Below, one piece after another: positions 21,066 through 29,970 of a stretch of DNA of 64,000 nucleotides. Every line of letters starts with the position of its first letter. The first letter of the stretch is position 1. The position numbers and the translations under genes were made by a program. This DNA is from Halotalea alkalilenta (lineage in GTDB: Bacteria; Pseudomonadota; Gammaproteobacteria; Pseudomonadales; Halomonadaceae), in assembly GCF_001648175.1 (NCBI RefSeq), contig NZ_CP015243.1:2604001-2668000 (forward strand), in the 5' to 3' direction. The notes under the pieces were generated by a model that made no database searches, was not told where the DNA came from, and was given only the letters and a program-made list of their open reading frames with translations.

Positions 21066-21115
21066 TCGGTGAGCGACCGCTGTTGCCGCTGGCGCCGCTG
21101 ATGAGAGGAGCTCCC

Positions 21116-22420
21116 TTGTCGCCCGCTTCGCGCTCCAAGCGCCGTGGTTCCAAACTTCCAGCCGCTTCTCCCTCTCTCGAGGCACAAACCGAGCGACGGC
21201 TCGAAGACGAATTCGGCGCGCTGGTCGAGCCGCGCTACATCGAACGTGGCACCCGCGCCTACCGGAGCACCATGCTGGCGCTGTTCTCCGCCGGCTTCGC
21301 CACCTTTGCGCTGCTCTACTGCGTGCAGCCGCTGATGCCGGTGCTGTCGGACGCCTTCGCCATCGATGCGGCGCGTTCGAGCCTGGTGCTTTCGGTCTCC
21401 ACCGCGACCCTGGCGCTGGGCCTGCTGGTCACCGGGCCGATCTCGGACGCGGTGGGGCGCAAGCAGGTGATGTCGGTGTCGCTGCTCGCCGCTGCGCTGT
21501 TCACCCTGCTCGGCGCGCTGATGCCGAGCTGGGGCGGGGTACTGGCGATGCGTGCGCTGGTCGGGCTGTCGCTTGCCGGACTCGCCGCGGTGGCGATGAC
21601 CTACCTGGGCGAGGAGGTTTCGCCGCGCGCCCTCGGGGTGTCGATGGGGCTCTACATCGGCGGCAACGCGATCGGTGGGATGAGCGGGCGGCTGATCAGC
21701 GGCGTGCTGGTCGATTTCATCTCCTGGCGCGCCACCCTGATGGTGCTCGGTGCGGTGTCGCTGGTCAGCGCACTCGCCTTCATCCGCATGCTGCCTCCTT
21801 CGCGCAACTTCTCTCCCCGCCGTCTCGATCCGCGCACCCTGCAGGATGGCTTCGTCCGTCACTTCCGCGACCCTGGGCTGCCGTGGCTGTTCCTCCAGTC
21901 GTTTCTGCTGATGGGCGGCTTCGTCACCCTGTTCAACTACCTCGGTTACCGCCTGCTCGGCGCGCCCTACGGCTATAGCCAGAGCGTGGTCGGGCTGATC
22001 TCGGTGGTCTATCTCTCCGGCATCTACAGCTCCGCCTGGGGCGGGGCGCTGGCCGACCGGCTCGGCCGGCCTAGGGTGTTCTGGTGGTTCGTTGCCCTGA
22101 TGCTGGCGGGGCTTGCGCTCACACTGTCGACGCCGATCGTGGTGGTGTTCGCCGGTGTGCTGCTGTTCACCTTCGGCTTCTTCGCCGCTCATTCCACCGC
22201 CTCCAGCTGGGTAGGCAAGCGCGCACCGGTAGCGCGCGCCCAGGCGTCCTCACTCTATCTGTTCAACTACTACCTCGGCTCTTCGCTCGCCGGCACCAGC
22301 GGTGGCTTCTTCTGGCATCTCGCCGGATGGCCGGGCGTGGCCGGTTTCATCGCAGCGCTCTTGCTGGTCGCCTTGCTGGTCGCTTGGTTCAAGCTGCACG
22401 CGCTGCGCGAAGGCGTTTAG
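21116..22420 (+). CDS. MFS transporter, YnfM-like
   Basis: 434-aa inner-membrane major facilitator with about 12 predicted helices. The cytoplasmic loop 2-3 motif appears as GPISDAVGRKQVM and its repeat as GALADRLGRPRVF. The N-terminal tail (about 50 aa) is long and charged. A TTG start at 21116 has AGAGGAG 5 nt upstream and is preferred over the ATG at 21083. Its stop overlaps the convergent cobE stop by 4 bp. It could move an arabinose-like or drug-like substrate, or a corrinoid precursor; the substrate is not readable. Confidence 0.85.
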   Translation: MSPASRSKRRGSKLPAASPSLEAQTERRLEDEFGALVEPRYIERGTRAYRSTMLALFSAGFATFALLYCVQPLMPVLSDAFAIDAARSSLVLSVSTATLALGLLVTGPISDAVGRKQVMSVSLLAAALFTLLGALMPSWGGVLAMRALVGLSLAGLAAVAMTYLGEEVSPRALGVSMGLYIGGNAIGGMSGRLISGVLVDFISWRATLMVLGAVSLVSALAFIRMLPPSRNFSPRRLDPRTLQDGFVRHFRDPGLPWLFLQSFLLMGGFVTLFNYLGYRLLGAPYGYSQSVVGLISVVYLSGIYSSAWGGALADRLGRPRVFWWFVALMLAGLALTLSTPIVVVFAGVLLFTFGFFAAHSTASSWVGKRAPVARAQASSLYLFNYYLGSSLAGTSGGFFWHLAGWPGVAGFIAALLLVALLVAWFKLHALREGV

Positions 22421-22818
22421 CCGCGCGCTTCGGCGATCGCCACCGTGGCTGCCTGGGAGCGCAGCGTCGCAAGCCGCAGCGCCGGGGGCTCCACGCCATG
22501 CTCTGACAGTGAGGCCAGTGCCGCCGCCTCGGCGACGCTCGGGCTGCCGAACAGCCGCGAGGCGAGGGGCGAATGCTGGCGCACCCCGGGGGTCGCGGCC
22601 AGCCGCTCGGCCGGCCAGAGTTCGACCGTCCAGCCGAAGCGCGATGCCAGCGCCTCGAGCTGGCTCGCCCCACGCTTGGCTTCGATGCTCGCAAGCCAGC
22701 TGACCGCTTTCGGCGCCAGGCCTGCCTCGCCGAGCCCGGCTTCGACCAGACGCACCAGTTCGCCGATTTCGCAGTGACGTCGAAAGCCGACGCCTAGGGC
22801 ATAGCGCATGCTGGTCAT
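22417..22818 (-). CDS. cobE: CobE / CbiG C-terminal-domain protein
   Basis: 133-aa protein with the CbiG_C/CobE fold: RYALGVGFRRHCEIGELVRLV then LASIEAKRGASQLEALASRFGW. CobE is associated with corrin-ring synthesis in aerobic B12 pathways. The ATG overlaps the cobB stop (ATGA), so it is the last gene of the chelatase-cobO-cobB-cobE operon. The open frame extends to 23262 only as antisense-like noise within cobB. Confidence 0.88.
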   Translation of the reverse strand: MTSMRYALGVGFRRHCEIGELVRLVEAGLGEAGLAPKAVSWLASIEAKRGASQLEALASRFGWTVELWPAERLAATPGVRQHSPLASRLFGSPSVAEAAALASLSEHGVEPPALRLATLRSQAATVAIAEARG

Positions 22819-24116
22819 GACGGGGCGAACAGCGTGCCGATCGCCTGCGGATTGGAGGCGAAGTAAAGATGCAAGTAGCTCGCGGTTAGCCGCCCTTGGC
22901 GGTAGATCGCCTCGCCCGGCGCTGGATGGCTCGGGCGAATGCCGTGGGCGATCGGTGCCGGCATGTCGTAGCTGCGCGAGCGATGGTGGGCATGACCGCG
23001 GATTTCGCCCTCGGGCAGCGCTGCGCTCTGCATGCCTTGGCAGCCGGAGCGGTCGCGCATCTCGCCTCGTCCAGGCAGTACTCCGGCCATCCGGTGCGTT
23101 CGCCCGTCGAGATCGCGCAGGCTGTCGAGCAGGTAGAGCATCCCGCCGCACTCGGCGAGGATCGGCTTGTCCTCGGCATGGAAGGCGCGCAGCGCCGCCG
23201 CCATCGGCGTATTGGCCGCCAGACGCTCGGCGTGCAGTTCGGGGTAGCCGCCGGGCAGCCACAGCGCCTCGGCCTCGGGGGGGGCAGTGTCGACGAGCGG
23301 TGAGAAGAACGAAAGCCGAGCGCCCATCGCTTCGAGCAAGCGCAGGTTGGCTGGATAGACGAAGCTGAACGCTTGGTCGCGAGCGATCGCGATGCGGACC
23401 CCTTCGAGCATGCGCGGCGCCGGTGGCAGCGTCTCTGGCGCGGGGAAGGCGATCGGCGCGGGCAGCTCGGCGAGGCGGCCATCAACCAGCGCGCTCGCCG
23501 CTGCGATGATGATCCGTTCGAGGTCGGGCTGCTCGTCCGGCGGTACAAGGCCCAGATGTCGGCCTGGTAGCGCCAGCGCTTGATCGCGCGGCAGCGCGGC
23601 GAGCAGCGGCGTCTCGGGCGGCAGCGCCTGCTCGATCAGCGCGCGATGGCGCTCGCTGCCGAGCTGGTTGGCGACGACTCCGGCGAGCTTAAGCTCCGGG
23701 CGATAGTGGGCGAGGCCATGGGCGATGGCGGCGACACTCTGGGCCATGCCGCGCGCGTTGATCACCGCCACCACTGGAATGCCCAGCGCGATCGCGAGGT
23801 CCGCGCTCGAGGGCGAGCCGTCGAAAAGCCCCATCGCGCCCTCGATCAGGATCAGGTCTGCGCTGGCGGCCGCCAGGTGCAGCGCTTCTCGACAGCGTGC
23901 CTCGCCGGTCATCCATAGATCCAGCGGTTCGACCGGGGTGCCGGCGGCGCGCTCGAGAATCAAAGGATCCAGATAGTCGGGGCCGGTCTTGAATATCCGC
24001 ACCCGGCGTCCGCGCTCGCGATGCAGCCGCGCCAGCGCAGCGGTCACCGTGGTCTTGCCTTGGCCCGAGGCGAATGCCGAGATGAACAGCGCTGGGCAGT
24101 GGGGCGCTTTACTCAT
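22815..24116 (-). CDS. cobB: Cobyrinic acid a,c-diamide synthase
   Basis: 433-aa glutamine-dependent amidase (CobB/CbiA) acting on the a and c side chains. The N-terminal ATPase P-loop is ASGQGKTTVTAALARLH; the C-terminal glutaminase domain has PILAECGGMLYLLDSLRDL with the nucleophile Cys in AECGG. It starts at the cobO stop (1-nt overlap, TGATG) and its stop overlaps cobE, so the operon is tightly coupled. Confidence 0.95.
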   Translation of the reverse strand: MSKAPHCPALFISAFASGQGKTTVTAALARLHRERGRRVRIFKTGPDYLDPLILERAAGTPVEPLDLWMTGEARCREALHLAAASADLILIEGAMGLFDGSPSSADLAIALGIPVVAVINARGMAQSVAAIAHGLAHYRPELKLAGVVANQLGSERHRALIEQALPPETPLLAALPRDQALALPGRHLGLVPPDEQPDLERIIIAAASALVDGRLAELPAPIAFPAPETLPPAPRMLEGVRIAIARDQAFSFVYPANLRLLEAMGARLSFFSPLVDTAPPEAEALWLPGGYPELHAERLAANTPMAAALRAFHAEDKPILAECGGMLYLLDSLRDLDGRTHRMAGVLPGRGEMRDRSGCQGMQSAALPEGEIRGHAHHRSRSYDMPAPIAHGIRPSHPAPGEAIYRQGRLTASYLHLYFASNPQAIGTLFAPS

Positions 24117-24724
24117 CAGTACTCGATCCCCGGCTGGGCCTTGACCCCGAGGCGGAACGCATGGCGCTCGTCGGCGACCGCGCTGATGGTGTCGGCGATC
24201 TCGGTCAGTGCGTTGGCCATGGTGCGGCCGGTGATGATCACGTTCTGCTCGCGCGGGCGCCCGCTAAGTGCGGCCGCGACCCGCTGAGCATCGAGATGGC
24301 CGTACTTGAGCATGTAGGAGAGTTCGTCGAACACCAGGATCTGGTAGCCCGGATCGACCAGCATCCGTTCGGCGAGCTCCCAGGCCGCCTCGGCGGCTTC
24401 CCGGTCGCGGGCCAGGTCCTGGGTCTCCCAGCTGAAGCCGTGGCCCATGACGTGGAAATCGACCCGCGGATGGTCACGGAAGAACAGATGCTCTCCGGTT
24501 TCGCGTCGTCCCTTGATGAACTGGATCACTCCGCCGCGCTGGCCGTGGCCGAGCGCGCGGGCGAGGGTACCGAAGGCGGAGCTGCTCTTGCCCTTGCCAT
24601 TGCCCTTGAGCAGGATGAGCACGCCTCTGCTCTCTTGGGCGCGGGCGATGCGCTCGTCGACCACCCGTTTCTTCGCCGCCATCCTGGTCCGGTGGGCCTG
24701 TTGAACCGATTGGTCGTCGCTCAT
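24116..24724 (-). CDS. cobO: Cob(I)yrinic acid a,c-diamide adenosyltransferase
   Basis: 202-aa CobA/CobO/BtuR-type corrinoid adenosyltransferase. The P-loop is GNGKGKSSSAFGTLARALGH, followed by QFIKGRRETGE and VFDELSYMLKYG, all family signatures. It transfers the 5'-deoxyadenosyl group from ATP to the cobalt of the reduced corrinoid. It overlaps the chelatase stop by 4 nt upstream and cobB by 1 nt downstream. Confidence 0.95.
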   Translation of the reverse strand: MSDDQSVQQAHRTRMAAKKRVVDERIARAQESRGVLILLKGNGKGKSSSAFGTLARALGHGQRGGVIQFIKGRRETGEHLFFRDHPRVDFHVMGHGFSWETQDLARDREAAEAAWELAERMLVDPGYQILVFDELSYMLKYGHLDAQRVAAALSGRPREQNVIITGRTMANALTEIADTISAVADERHAFRLGVKAQPGIEY

Positions 24725-26451
24725 CGCCTTGCTCCTCGATCGTCGCGGCCTTCATCGAGCCTTTGGTAGTCGCCGCCGAGCACTTCGGCGAGCGATCTGG
24801 CGCGGCCGAGAAGCACCCGGCCGCGCTCGCTGTCGATCACCCGCAGACGACCTGGCCAACGGCGTTGGTTGGAGAAGTCCTCGCGGCAGCGTCCGTCGCC
24901 GATCAGCCAGGTGTCGAGCGCGACATCCGGCAGGCGGCGGCGTCGCTGGTCGAGCATCCGCCGCCCCTCGGCGAGCGCATCGCACAGCGGGGTGCCCCCC
25001 CTGGCTTGCCGCCGTGCGAGGCGCTCGGCGAGATCGCCCGGCGCGCGGCGAGCGTCGCAGATCCAATCAAGGCGCCCGGCGCCGAAGCCGAGCAGGGCGA
25101 AGCGCTGACGAAAGCGGCGGCTGCGTCGCGCGATCCCAAGTACCAAACCTGCGGCGGCATCGAGCGCGCGATGAGAGAGCGTCGAGGCGGAGAGATCGAG
25201 CAGCACCAGGGTCTGCCCCGGCGTCCGCGCGGCGGGCGCATGGCGGGCCAGGGCGCGCAGCGGCCCCGGCCCGCGATTGGCCGCCATACTTAAGGTGGTG
25301 AACCAGTCGACCGGCCCGCGCGCAGAGGCAGCAGCGGTTCGCTTCGCGCCGCGGTAGGAATGCGGTCGCGATGGCGCGGTGGGCGCAGGCAAGCGGGTAT
25401 CGCGTCGCTCTGGCTGGGGATGACGCTGTGCGCTACAGCCTTCGCCATCGCCGCGCGGCGCGGCGCGCGTTCCCGGGTCGTGCCCTGCGCCGGAGGGGAG
25501 CAGCGAGCTTGCGCTTCTTCCGCCGCCCGGCACGGGGGTGGAGGGCGGTGTCGAAGCCGGTGGTGGTGCGGCGGTGGCGTCGAGACGGTGGTCGAGCACC
25601 AGCGGCTCGACCGCATCGATATCCTCCACGGCGACCTCGAGACGATGGGAAAGCGCCGCCTGGGCGCGTGCGGCGCGTTGCCAGGCGATGTCGGCGCGCA
25701 GCCCGTCGACCTGGGCCGCGATGCAGCGCTCGGCGATCAGCCGCTCGAGCTTGGCTGCGATGGCGACATCGGGCAGCCTCTCCCGTGCCTCGAGCAGGCG
25801 CTGCCTGAGCGCGCGAGTGGCATCGGCGTGGCGGGCGATGAAGGCTTCGGGGTCGGCCTCGAAGGCGAGGCGGGCGCGGACGATGTCGATCCGTGCCTCG
25901 ACCCCGGTGTACGCCTCCATGGCCACCGACAGCCCGAAACGGTCGCAGAGCTGCGGGCGCAGCGCGCCTTCTTCGGGGTTCATCGTTCCGATCAAAACGA
26001 AGCGCGAGGAGTGGGCGTGGCTCAGCCCGTCGCGTTCGACTCGGTTGACGTTCGAGGCGGCGACGTCGAGGAGCAGATCGACCAGCGCGTCGTCGAGCAG
26101 GTTGACCTCGTCGATGTAGAGCACGCCGCCGTCGGCGGCGGCGAATAGCCCGGGCTGGAAGGCCAGCGCGCGGTCGCGCAGCGCGCGCTCGAGATCGAGC
26201 GAACCGGTCAGCCGCTCCGCGCTGGCACCGAGCGGCAGGTCGACGAAGCGGGCAGTGGAGGAGGGCAGCAGGTCGGCGAGCCCGCGGGCGAGGGTCGACT
26301 TGGCCACCCCGCGCGGGCCCTGGATCAGCACACCACCGAGACGCGGTTCCACGGTGGCGAGCAGCAGGGCGCGTTTGAGCATCTCCTGGCCGACTACCGC
26401 GACGAACGGAAAGCCAGGTGTTGGTTCGGCTGGGGCGGTGGCAGCGCTCAT
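24721..26451 (-). CDS. Fused ChlI/ChlD-type chelatase subunit
   Basis: 576-aa fusion of an AAA+ ATPase (Walker A GPRGVAKSTLARGLADLL, Walker B VLYIDEVNLLDD, sensor region TMNPEEG) with a low-complexity Pro/Ser linker (about 290-385) and a von Willebrand A domain having a MIDAS-like DLSAS. In many gammaproteobacteria this protein works with CobN instead of CobS/CobT. Start 26451 (MSAATAPAEP) matches homology to PFVAVVGQEML; the frame is open to 26742 but that part is the riboswitch leader. First gene of the riboswitch-controlled operon. Confidence 0.9.
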   Translation of the reverse strand: MSAATAPAEPTPGFPFVAVVGQEMLKRALLLATVEPRLGGVLIQGPRGVAKSTLARGLADLLPSSTARFVDLPLGASAERLTGSLDLERALRDRALAFQPGLFAAADGGVLYIDEVNLLDDALVDLLLDVAASNVNRVERDGLSHAHSSRFVLIGTMNPEEGALRPQLCDRFGLSVAMEAYTGVEARIDIVRARLAFEADPEAFIARHADATRALRQRLLEARERLPDVAIAAKLERLIAERCIAAQVDGLRADIAWQRAARAQAALSHRLEVAVEDIDAVEPLVLDHRLDATAAPPPASTPPSTPVPGGGRSASSLLPSGAGHDPGTRAAPRGDGEGCSAQRHPQPERRDTRLPAPTAPSRPHSYRGAKRTAAASARGPVDWFTTLSMAANRGPGPLRALARHAPAARTPGQTLVLLDLSASTLSHRALDAAAGLVLGIARRSRRFRQRFALLGFGAGRLDWICDARRAPGDLAERLARRQARGGTPLCDALAEGRRMLDQRRRRLPDVALDTWLIGDGRCREDFSNQRRWPGRLRVIDSERGRVLLGRARSLAEVLGGDYQRLDEGRDDRGARR

Positions 26452-26542
26452 CGGACATTGCTCGCGATCGGCCCGGCGCGCAAAGCGACGGTTGGGTGAT
26501 CGCTCCGGCATGGCGGGAGGGGCGAAAGGCGGGCGGCGAGTG

Positions 26543-26579
26543 GCTACGAGCGCACGGCGATTCGCCGTGCGCTCGTAGC
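26543..26579 (-). promoter_or_regulatory. Long perfect hairpin in the chelatase leader
   Basis: A 16-bp perfect stem (26543-26558 with 26564-26579) with a 5-nt loop, between the riboswitch and the start codon. There is no U tract on the leftward strand, so it is either part of the expression platform, a Rho-related pause or an mRNA-stability element. Confidence 0.5.
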
Positions 26580-26639
26580 GAGGAATGCTTCTCGGCGCGC
26601 CGCGCATCGTCCCGTGCGCATGGCAGAGCGTGGTTATCG

Positions 26640-26826
26640 TCCCAAGGCCGGTCTCCGGGCTGACGAGGTGGTGAGATGGCTCACCCGCGCCATGCGCCTT
26701 CCCGTCGGCCTTGACGCTCGACAGTGGCTTCGCATGGAGCACTCGATCACCGTTGCGGGGACAGCAGCGAATTCACATCGCTTTCCCGATTATCCTCGCG
26801 AGCTTGCAGGCGAGGCACCTTGGATC
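26640..26826 (-). promoter_or_regulatory. Cobalamin (adenosylcobalamin-type) riboswitch
   Basis: Reading leftward, the RNA shows the B12 hallmarks in order: AGGTGCC near 26815-26821, AATCGGGAA near 26785-26793, GATGTGAATTCGCTGCTG, CCCCGCAAC (the B12 box core) near 26752-26760, GCCACTG around 26724-26730, GGCGCGGGTGA, and the closing GTCAGCCCGGAGACCGGCC near 26645-26663. It would repress the chelatase-cobO-cobB-cobE operon when cobalamin is plentiful. About 190 nt separate it from the start codon. Confidence 0.92.
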
Positions 26827-26832
26827 GGACCT

Positions 26833-26862
26833 ATCCTAGGGTGGCGCATCCGAGCGCGTCAA
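26833..26862 (-). promoter_or_regulatory. Sigma-70-type promoter for the riboswitch transcript
   Basis: On the leftward strand a -35 TTGACG (26857-26862) and a -10 TAGGAT (26833-26838) are 18 bp apart; transcription would start near 26826, right at the 5' edge of the riboswitch. Confidence 0.6.
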
Positions 26863-26892
26863 TCGAGCTTGAGCTGACCGGGCGCGATTGCT

Positions 26893-28017
26893 ATGTTCAT
26901 CCGCCTTTCTCCACCCCGGGCACGCCCAATGACCTGCGAGCTTTCGTCCTCCGCCATTTCCGCCTCCTTGGTCGCTGCGCTGGCGGCGCGGCTGCCCGCT
27001 GCCCGGTTCGAGGCGATCCAGGCCCGCATCGACGCCAAGACCAAGCCGCTCGGCGCGCTCGGCGCGCTCGAGGAGCTGGCCCAGCGGCTGGTGGCGCTGG
27101 CCGAGCTGCGCGGTGTCACCACCGCCGAGCGGCTGGCCGCGCCGAGGATGCTGGTGTTCGCGGCCGACCACGGTATCGCAAGCGAGGGGGTATCGATCAC
27201 TTCGAGTGCCGTGACCAGGCAGATGGTCGGCAACTTCCTGGCCGGGGGCGCCTCGGTCAACGTCTTCTGCCGGCAGGTCGGAATGGCGCTCGAGGTGGTC
27301 GACTGCGGCATCCTCGCTGCGCTGCCGGCCAGTGAGGGCTTGGTCGAGCGGCGGCTCGGCGATGGTACCCAGGCGCTGCACCAAGCGGCGGCGATGACCC
27401 GTGAGCAGGCCTTGCTCGGGCTCGACAACGGCCGGCGGCTGGCGCTGGAGCGAGCCGAGCGGGGCATGGACCTGCTCGGCGTCGGCGAGATGGGGATCGG
27501 CAACACCACTGCCGCTGCCGCGTTGATGGCGGCGCTGACGGGGTTCTCCGTCGACGCCTGCGTCGGACGCGGTACCGGGGTCGATCTTGGTACCCTGCTG
27601 CGCAAGAAGCAGTTGGTGATCCGTGCATTGGCGCTGCACCAGGGGCCGGCGGGAGGTGATCCGCTCGAGCTGGCGGCGCGCCTTGGGGGCTTCGAGATAG
27701 TCACCATGGCGGGAGCGCTGATCGGTGCCGCCGAAAGCGCGGTGCCGGTGCTGCTCGATGGTTTCGTCTCCTGTGTCGCGGCTCTCCTGGCCTGTGCGCT
27801 GGTGCCGGCGGTGCGAGACTACCTGCTGTTCGCCCACTGCTCGAGCGAGAAGGGCCACGCTCTGCTGCTCGAGTGGCTCGAAGCCAAGCCGTTGATGCAG
27901 CTTGGCTTGCGTATCGGCGAGGGGGCGGGGGGCGCGCTTGCGCTGCCGCTTTTGCGCGCGGCGCTGTCTTTTTATGATCAGATGGCCAGCTTCGAGGAAG
28001 CGGGCGTCAAGGTATGA
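26893..28017 (+). CDS. cobT: Nicotinate-nucleotide--dimethylbenzimidazole phosphoribosyltransferase
   Basis: 374-aa enzyme that activates the lower ligand of B12 by forming alpha-ribazole phosphate from DMB and NaMN. Conserved stretches: RIDAKTKPLGALGALEELA, VFAADHGIASEGVS, LGVGEMGIGNTTAAAAL, and RIGEGAGGALALPLL, which holds the Glu equivalent to the catalytic base. Starts at 26893 or 26929 are both possible; neither has a strong ribosome binding site. cobS overlaps its stop (ATGA). First gene of a six-gene rightward operon, divergent from the riboswitch operon. Confidence 0.95.
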   Translation: MFIRLSPPRARPMTCELSSSAISASLVAALAARLPAARFEAIQARIDAKTKPLGALGALEELAQRLVALAELRGVTTAERLAAPRMLVFAADHGIASEGVSITSSAVTRQMVGNFLAGGASVNVFCRQVGMALEVVDCGILAALPASEGLVERRLGDGTQALHQAAAMTREQALLGLDNGRRLALERAERGMDLLGVGEMGIGNTTAAAALMAALTGFSVDACVGRGTGVDLGTLLRKKQLVIRALALHQGPAGGDPLELAARLGGFEIVTMAGALIGAAESAVPVLLDGFVSCVAALLACALVPAVRDYLLFAHCSSEKGHALLLEWLEAKPLMQLGLRIGEGAGGALALPLLRAALSFYDQMASFEEAGVKV

Positions 28018-28805
28018 ACCGCGCTGGAGTTCGCCGCCGCGCCGCTGTGGAGGCGCGCCTGTTCGGCCTTGCGGTCGGCTTCCTCACCCGGCTGCCGGTG
28101 CCAGGCGGGCGGGCCGATGAGGGCCAGATGGCTAGCTGCCGTCGCTACTTCGGCTTGGTGGGCCTGCTTCTAGGGCTGCTTGCTACGCTTTTTTATACCG
28201 TTATCTCGAATGTTTTACCAATCTGGGTGGCAGCGACGGCGACCTTGACCCTGTTGATCATCCTCACCGGGGGGTTGCATGAGGATGGGCTTGCCGATAC
28301 CGCCGATGGCATCGGTGGGGGATGGACCGCTGAGCGTCGCCTCGAGATCATGAAGGACTCGCGCCTCGGCAGCTACGGGGCGCTGGCGCTGATCTGCGCT
28401 TTCGCGCTGCGTCTTGGGCTGCTGGTCACGCTGGCGGCCGAGCCGGGGGCGATCGCCGCCGGCTTGATCCTCGGCGCCTCGCTGAGCCGAATAGCGGCCA
28501 CCTCGATGATCTCGCTGCTGCCCTATGCACGCCTCGAGCAAAGCAAAGTGGTCGCGCTCAGCGCAGCGCAATCGCGCTTCGATCTCTGCCTGCTCATCGG
28601 GAGCGGAGTACTCTTTGCGCTGTTGTTGAGCGGCTTCTTCTCGACCTTGCTACTGCTGTTGGCGCTGGCCGCGCTGCTCGCGCTGCTGCGGCAGTGGTTC
28701 AAGCGCCGCATCGGCGGTTTCACCGGCGATACCCTGGGGGCCACCCAGCAGGGCGCCGAAATCCTCATCTACCTGGTGCTGGCGATACGGCTCGGCGGCA
28801 CCTGA
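28014..28805 (+). CDS. cobS: Adenosylcobinamide-GDP ribazoletransferase (cobalamin synthase)
   Basis: 263-aa multi-span inner-membrane enzyme that joins adenosylcobinamide-GDP to alpha-ribazole. FLTRLPVPG near the N-terminus and GGLHEDGLADTADGIGGGWTAERRLEIMKDS, the acidic metal-binding region, are diagnostic; GDTLGATQQGAEILIYL closes the protein. It is translationally coupled to cobT by a 4-nt overlap, with cobU following 10 bp after. Confidence 0.95.
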   Translation: MNRAGVRRRAAVEARLFGLAVGFLTRLPVPGGRADEGQMASCRRYFGLVGLLLGLLATLFYTVISNVLPIWVAATATLTLLIILTGGLHEDGLADTADGIGGGWTAERRLEIMKDSRLGSYGALALICAFALRLGLLVTLAAEPGAIAAGLILGASLSRIAATSMISLLPYARLEQSKVVALSAAQSRFDLCLLIGSGVLFALLLSGFFSTLLLLLALAALLALLRQWFKRRIGGFTGDTLGATQQGAEILIYLVLAIRLGGT

Positions 28806-28815
28806 AGGAGTCACT

Positions 28816-29337
28816 ATGCTCGAACTGGTGCTCGGCGGGATGCGCTCCGGCAAGAGCCTGCACGCGGAGCGGCTGGCCGCCTCGAGTGGACTGGAAGTCC
28901 ACTACATCGCCACTGCGCAAGCGGGGGACGACGAGATGCGCGCGCGTATCGCACAGCACCGCAGCCGCCGCCCGTCCGGCTGGCGGCTGCATGAGTCCCC
29001 GCTGGCGCTGGCCGAGACGATCGAGCGCGAAGCCAGACAAACGCGGCTGCTGCTGGTCGATTGCCTCACCCTATGGGTGAGCAACCAGCTGATGGAGGCG
29101 CCGGAACAGCTCGAGGAGCGCAGCGCCGCGCTGGTCGCGGCGCTCGCCGCTGCACCGGGGCGAATCGTGGTGGTATCCAACGAGGTGGGGCAAGGGGGCG
29201 TGCCAATGAACGCGCTGGCTCGTCGATTCGTCGACCTGAGCGGTGTCCTCCACCAGCGGATCGCCGAGCGGGCAGAGCGTGTCTGGTGGGTGGTGGCGGG
29301 GCTACCGCAGTGTCTCAAGGGGCGCCCGGATGCATAG
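28816..29337 (+). CDS. cobU: Adenosylcobinamide kinase / guanylyltransferase
   Basis: 173-aa bifunctional enzyme (CobU/CobP) that phosphorylates and guanylylates adenosylcobinamide. The P-loop is VLGGMRSGKSLHAERLA; the region HYIATAQAGDDEMRARIAQH holds the guanylylated His, followed by VDCLTLWVSNQL and VSNEVGQGGVPMN. AAGGAG precedes the start. cobC starts 8 nt before its stop. Confidence 0.95.
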   Translation: MLELVLGGMRSGKSLHAERLAASSGLEVHYIATAQAGDDEMRARIAQHRSRRPSGWRLHESPLALAETIEREARQTRLLLVDCLTLWVSNQLMEAPEQLEERSAALVAALAAAPGRIVVVSNEVGQGGVPMNALARRFVDLSGVLHQRIAERAERVWWVVAGLPQCLKGRPDA

Positions 29338-29970
29338 CCACGAGATGGTGATCGACTGCCTGAGACACGGCGCCTGCGAGGGGGTTTCGAGTCTGCGCGG
29401 TCGCACCGATGTGGCGCTCAGCCCGCAGGGGCGGGTCGCGTTCGAGCGGGCGGCGCTTCGCTTGCGGCCTCCCGATCGTCTGGTGAGCTCGCCGCTGAAG
29501 CGCTGCCGCGAGAGCGCCGAGCAGCTGTCGCAGCGCTGGGCGCTGCCGTTGGAGATCGATCAGGAGCTCGAGGAGATCGACTTCGGCGCCTGGGACGGGG
29601 TGCCGCTCGAACGCATCGCCCGTGATCACCCCGAAGAGCTGGCTGCGTTCTGGGCCGACCCCAATGCGGCGCCTCCGCCGGGAGGAGAGCCGATGGCCGC
29701 GTTTCGCGCTCGCATCGAGCGCGCCTGGCAGCGCTTGGTTTCTCCGTGCTGCGAGCGGGTGGTGGTGATCACCCATGCCGGTGTGATCAAGGGGTGGCTC
29801 GTGGCGCACCTGGGGCTGCCCGGACTCGACGCCGCGCGGCTGGCGACGCTGGGACTCGACTACGCCGGGCTTGTGCGCTTCCGGGTCGGTGTGGATCACG
29901 CACCCCCCATCGACGGTGGGTCAGGCTCGAGCACTTCGGCGCCCCTCAAGGCGTGGAGGAGGGACAATGA
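29330..29970 (+). CDS. cobC: Alpha-ribazole phosphatase, apparently frameshifted at the 3' end
   Basis: Histidine-phosphatase-family enzyme that removes phosphate from alpha-ribazole phosphate. The core is intact: CLRHGACEGVSSLRGRTDVAL (RHG motif), SSPLKRCRESA and VVVITHAGVIKGWL (second catalytic His). The reading frame does not stop where expected but runs on to 30334 (334 aa) through cbiB. In the -1 frame the sequence after about 29910 reads RWVRLEHFGAPQ...EGQ and stops in an ATGA overlap with cbiB, as expected. A C6 run at 29903-29908 or a G run just after is the likely site of a lost base. Confidence 0.85.

Noticed and set aside
20995..21115. Second cobalamin riboswitch upstream of cobW
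   Set aside because: No B12 box or GCCACTG-type element on either strand; the region is too short.
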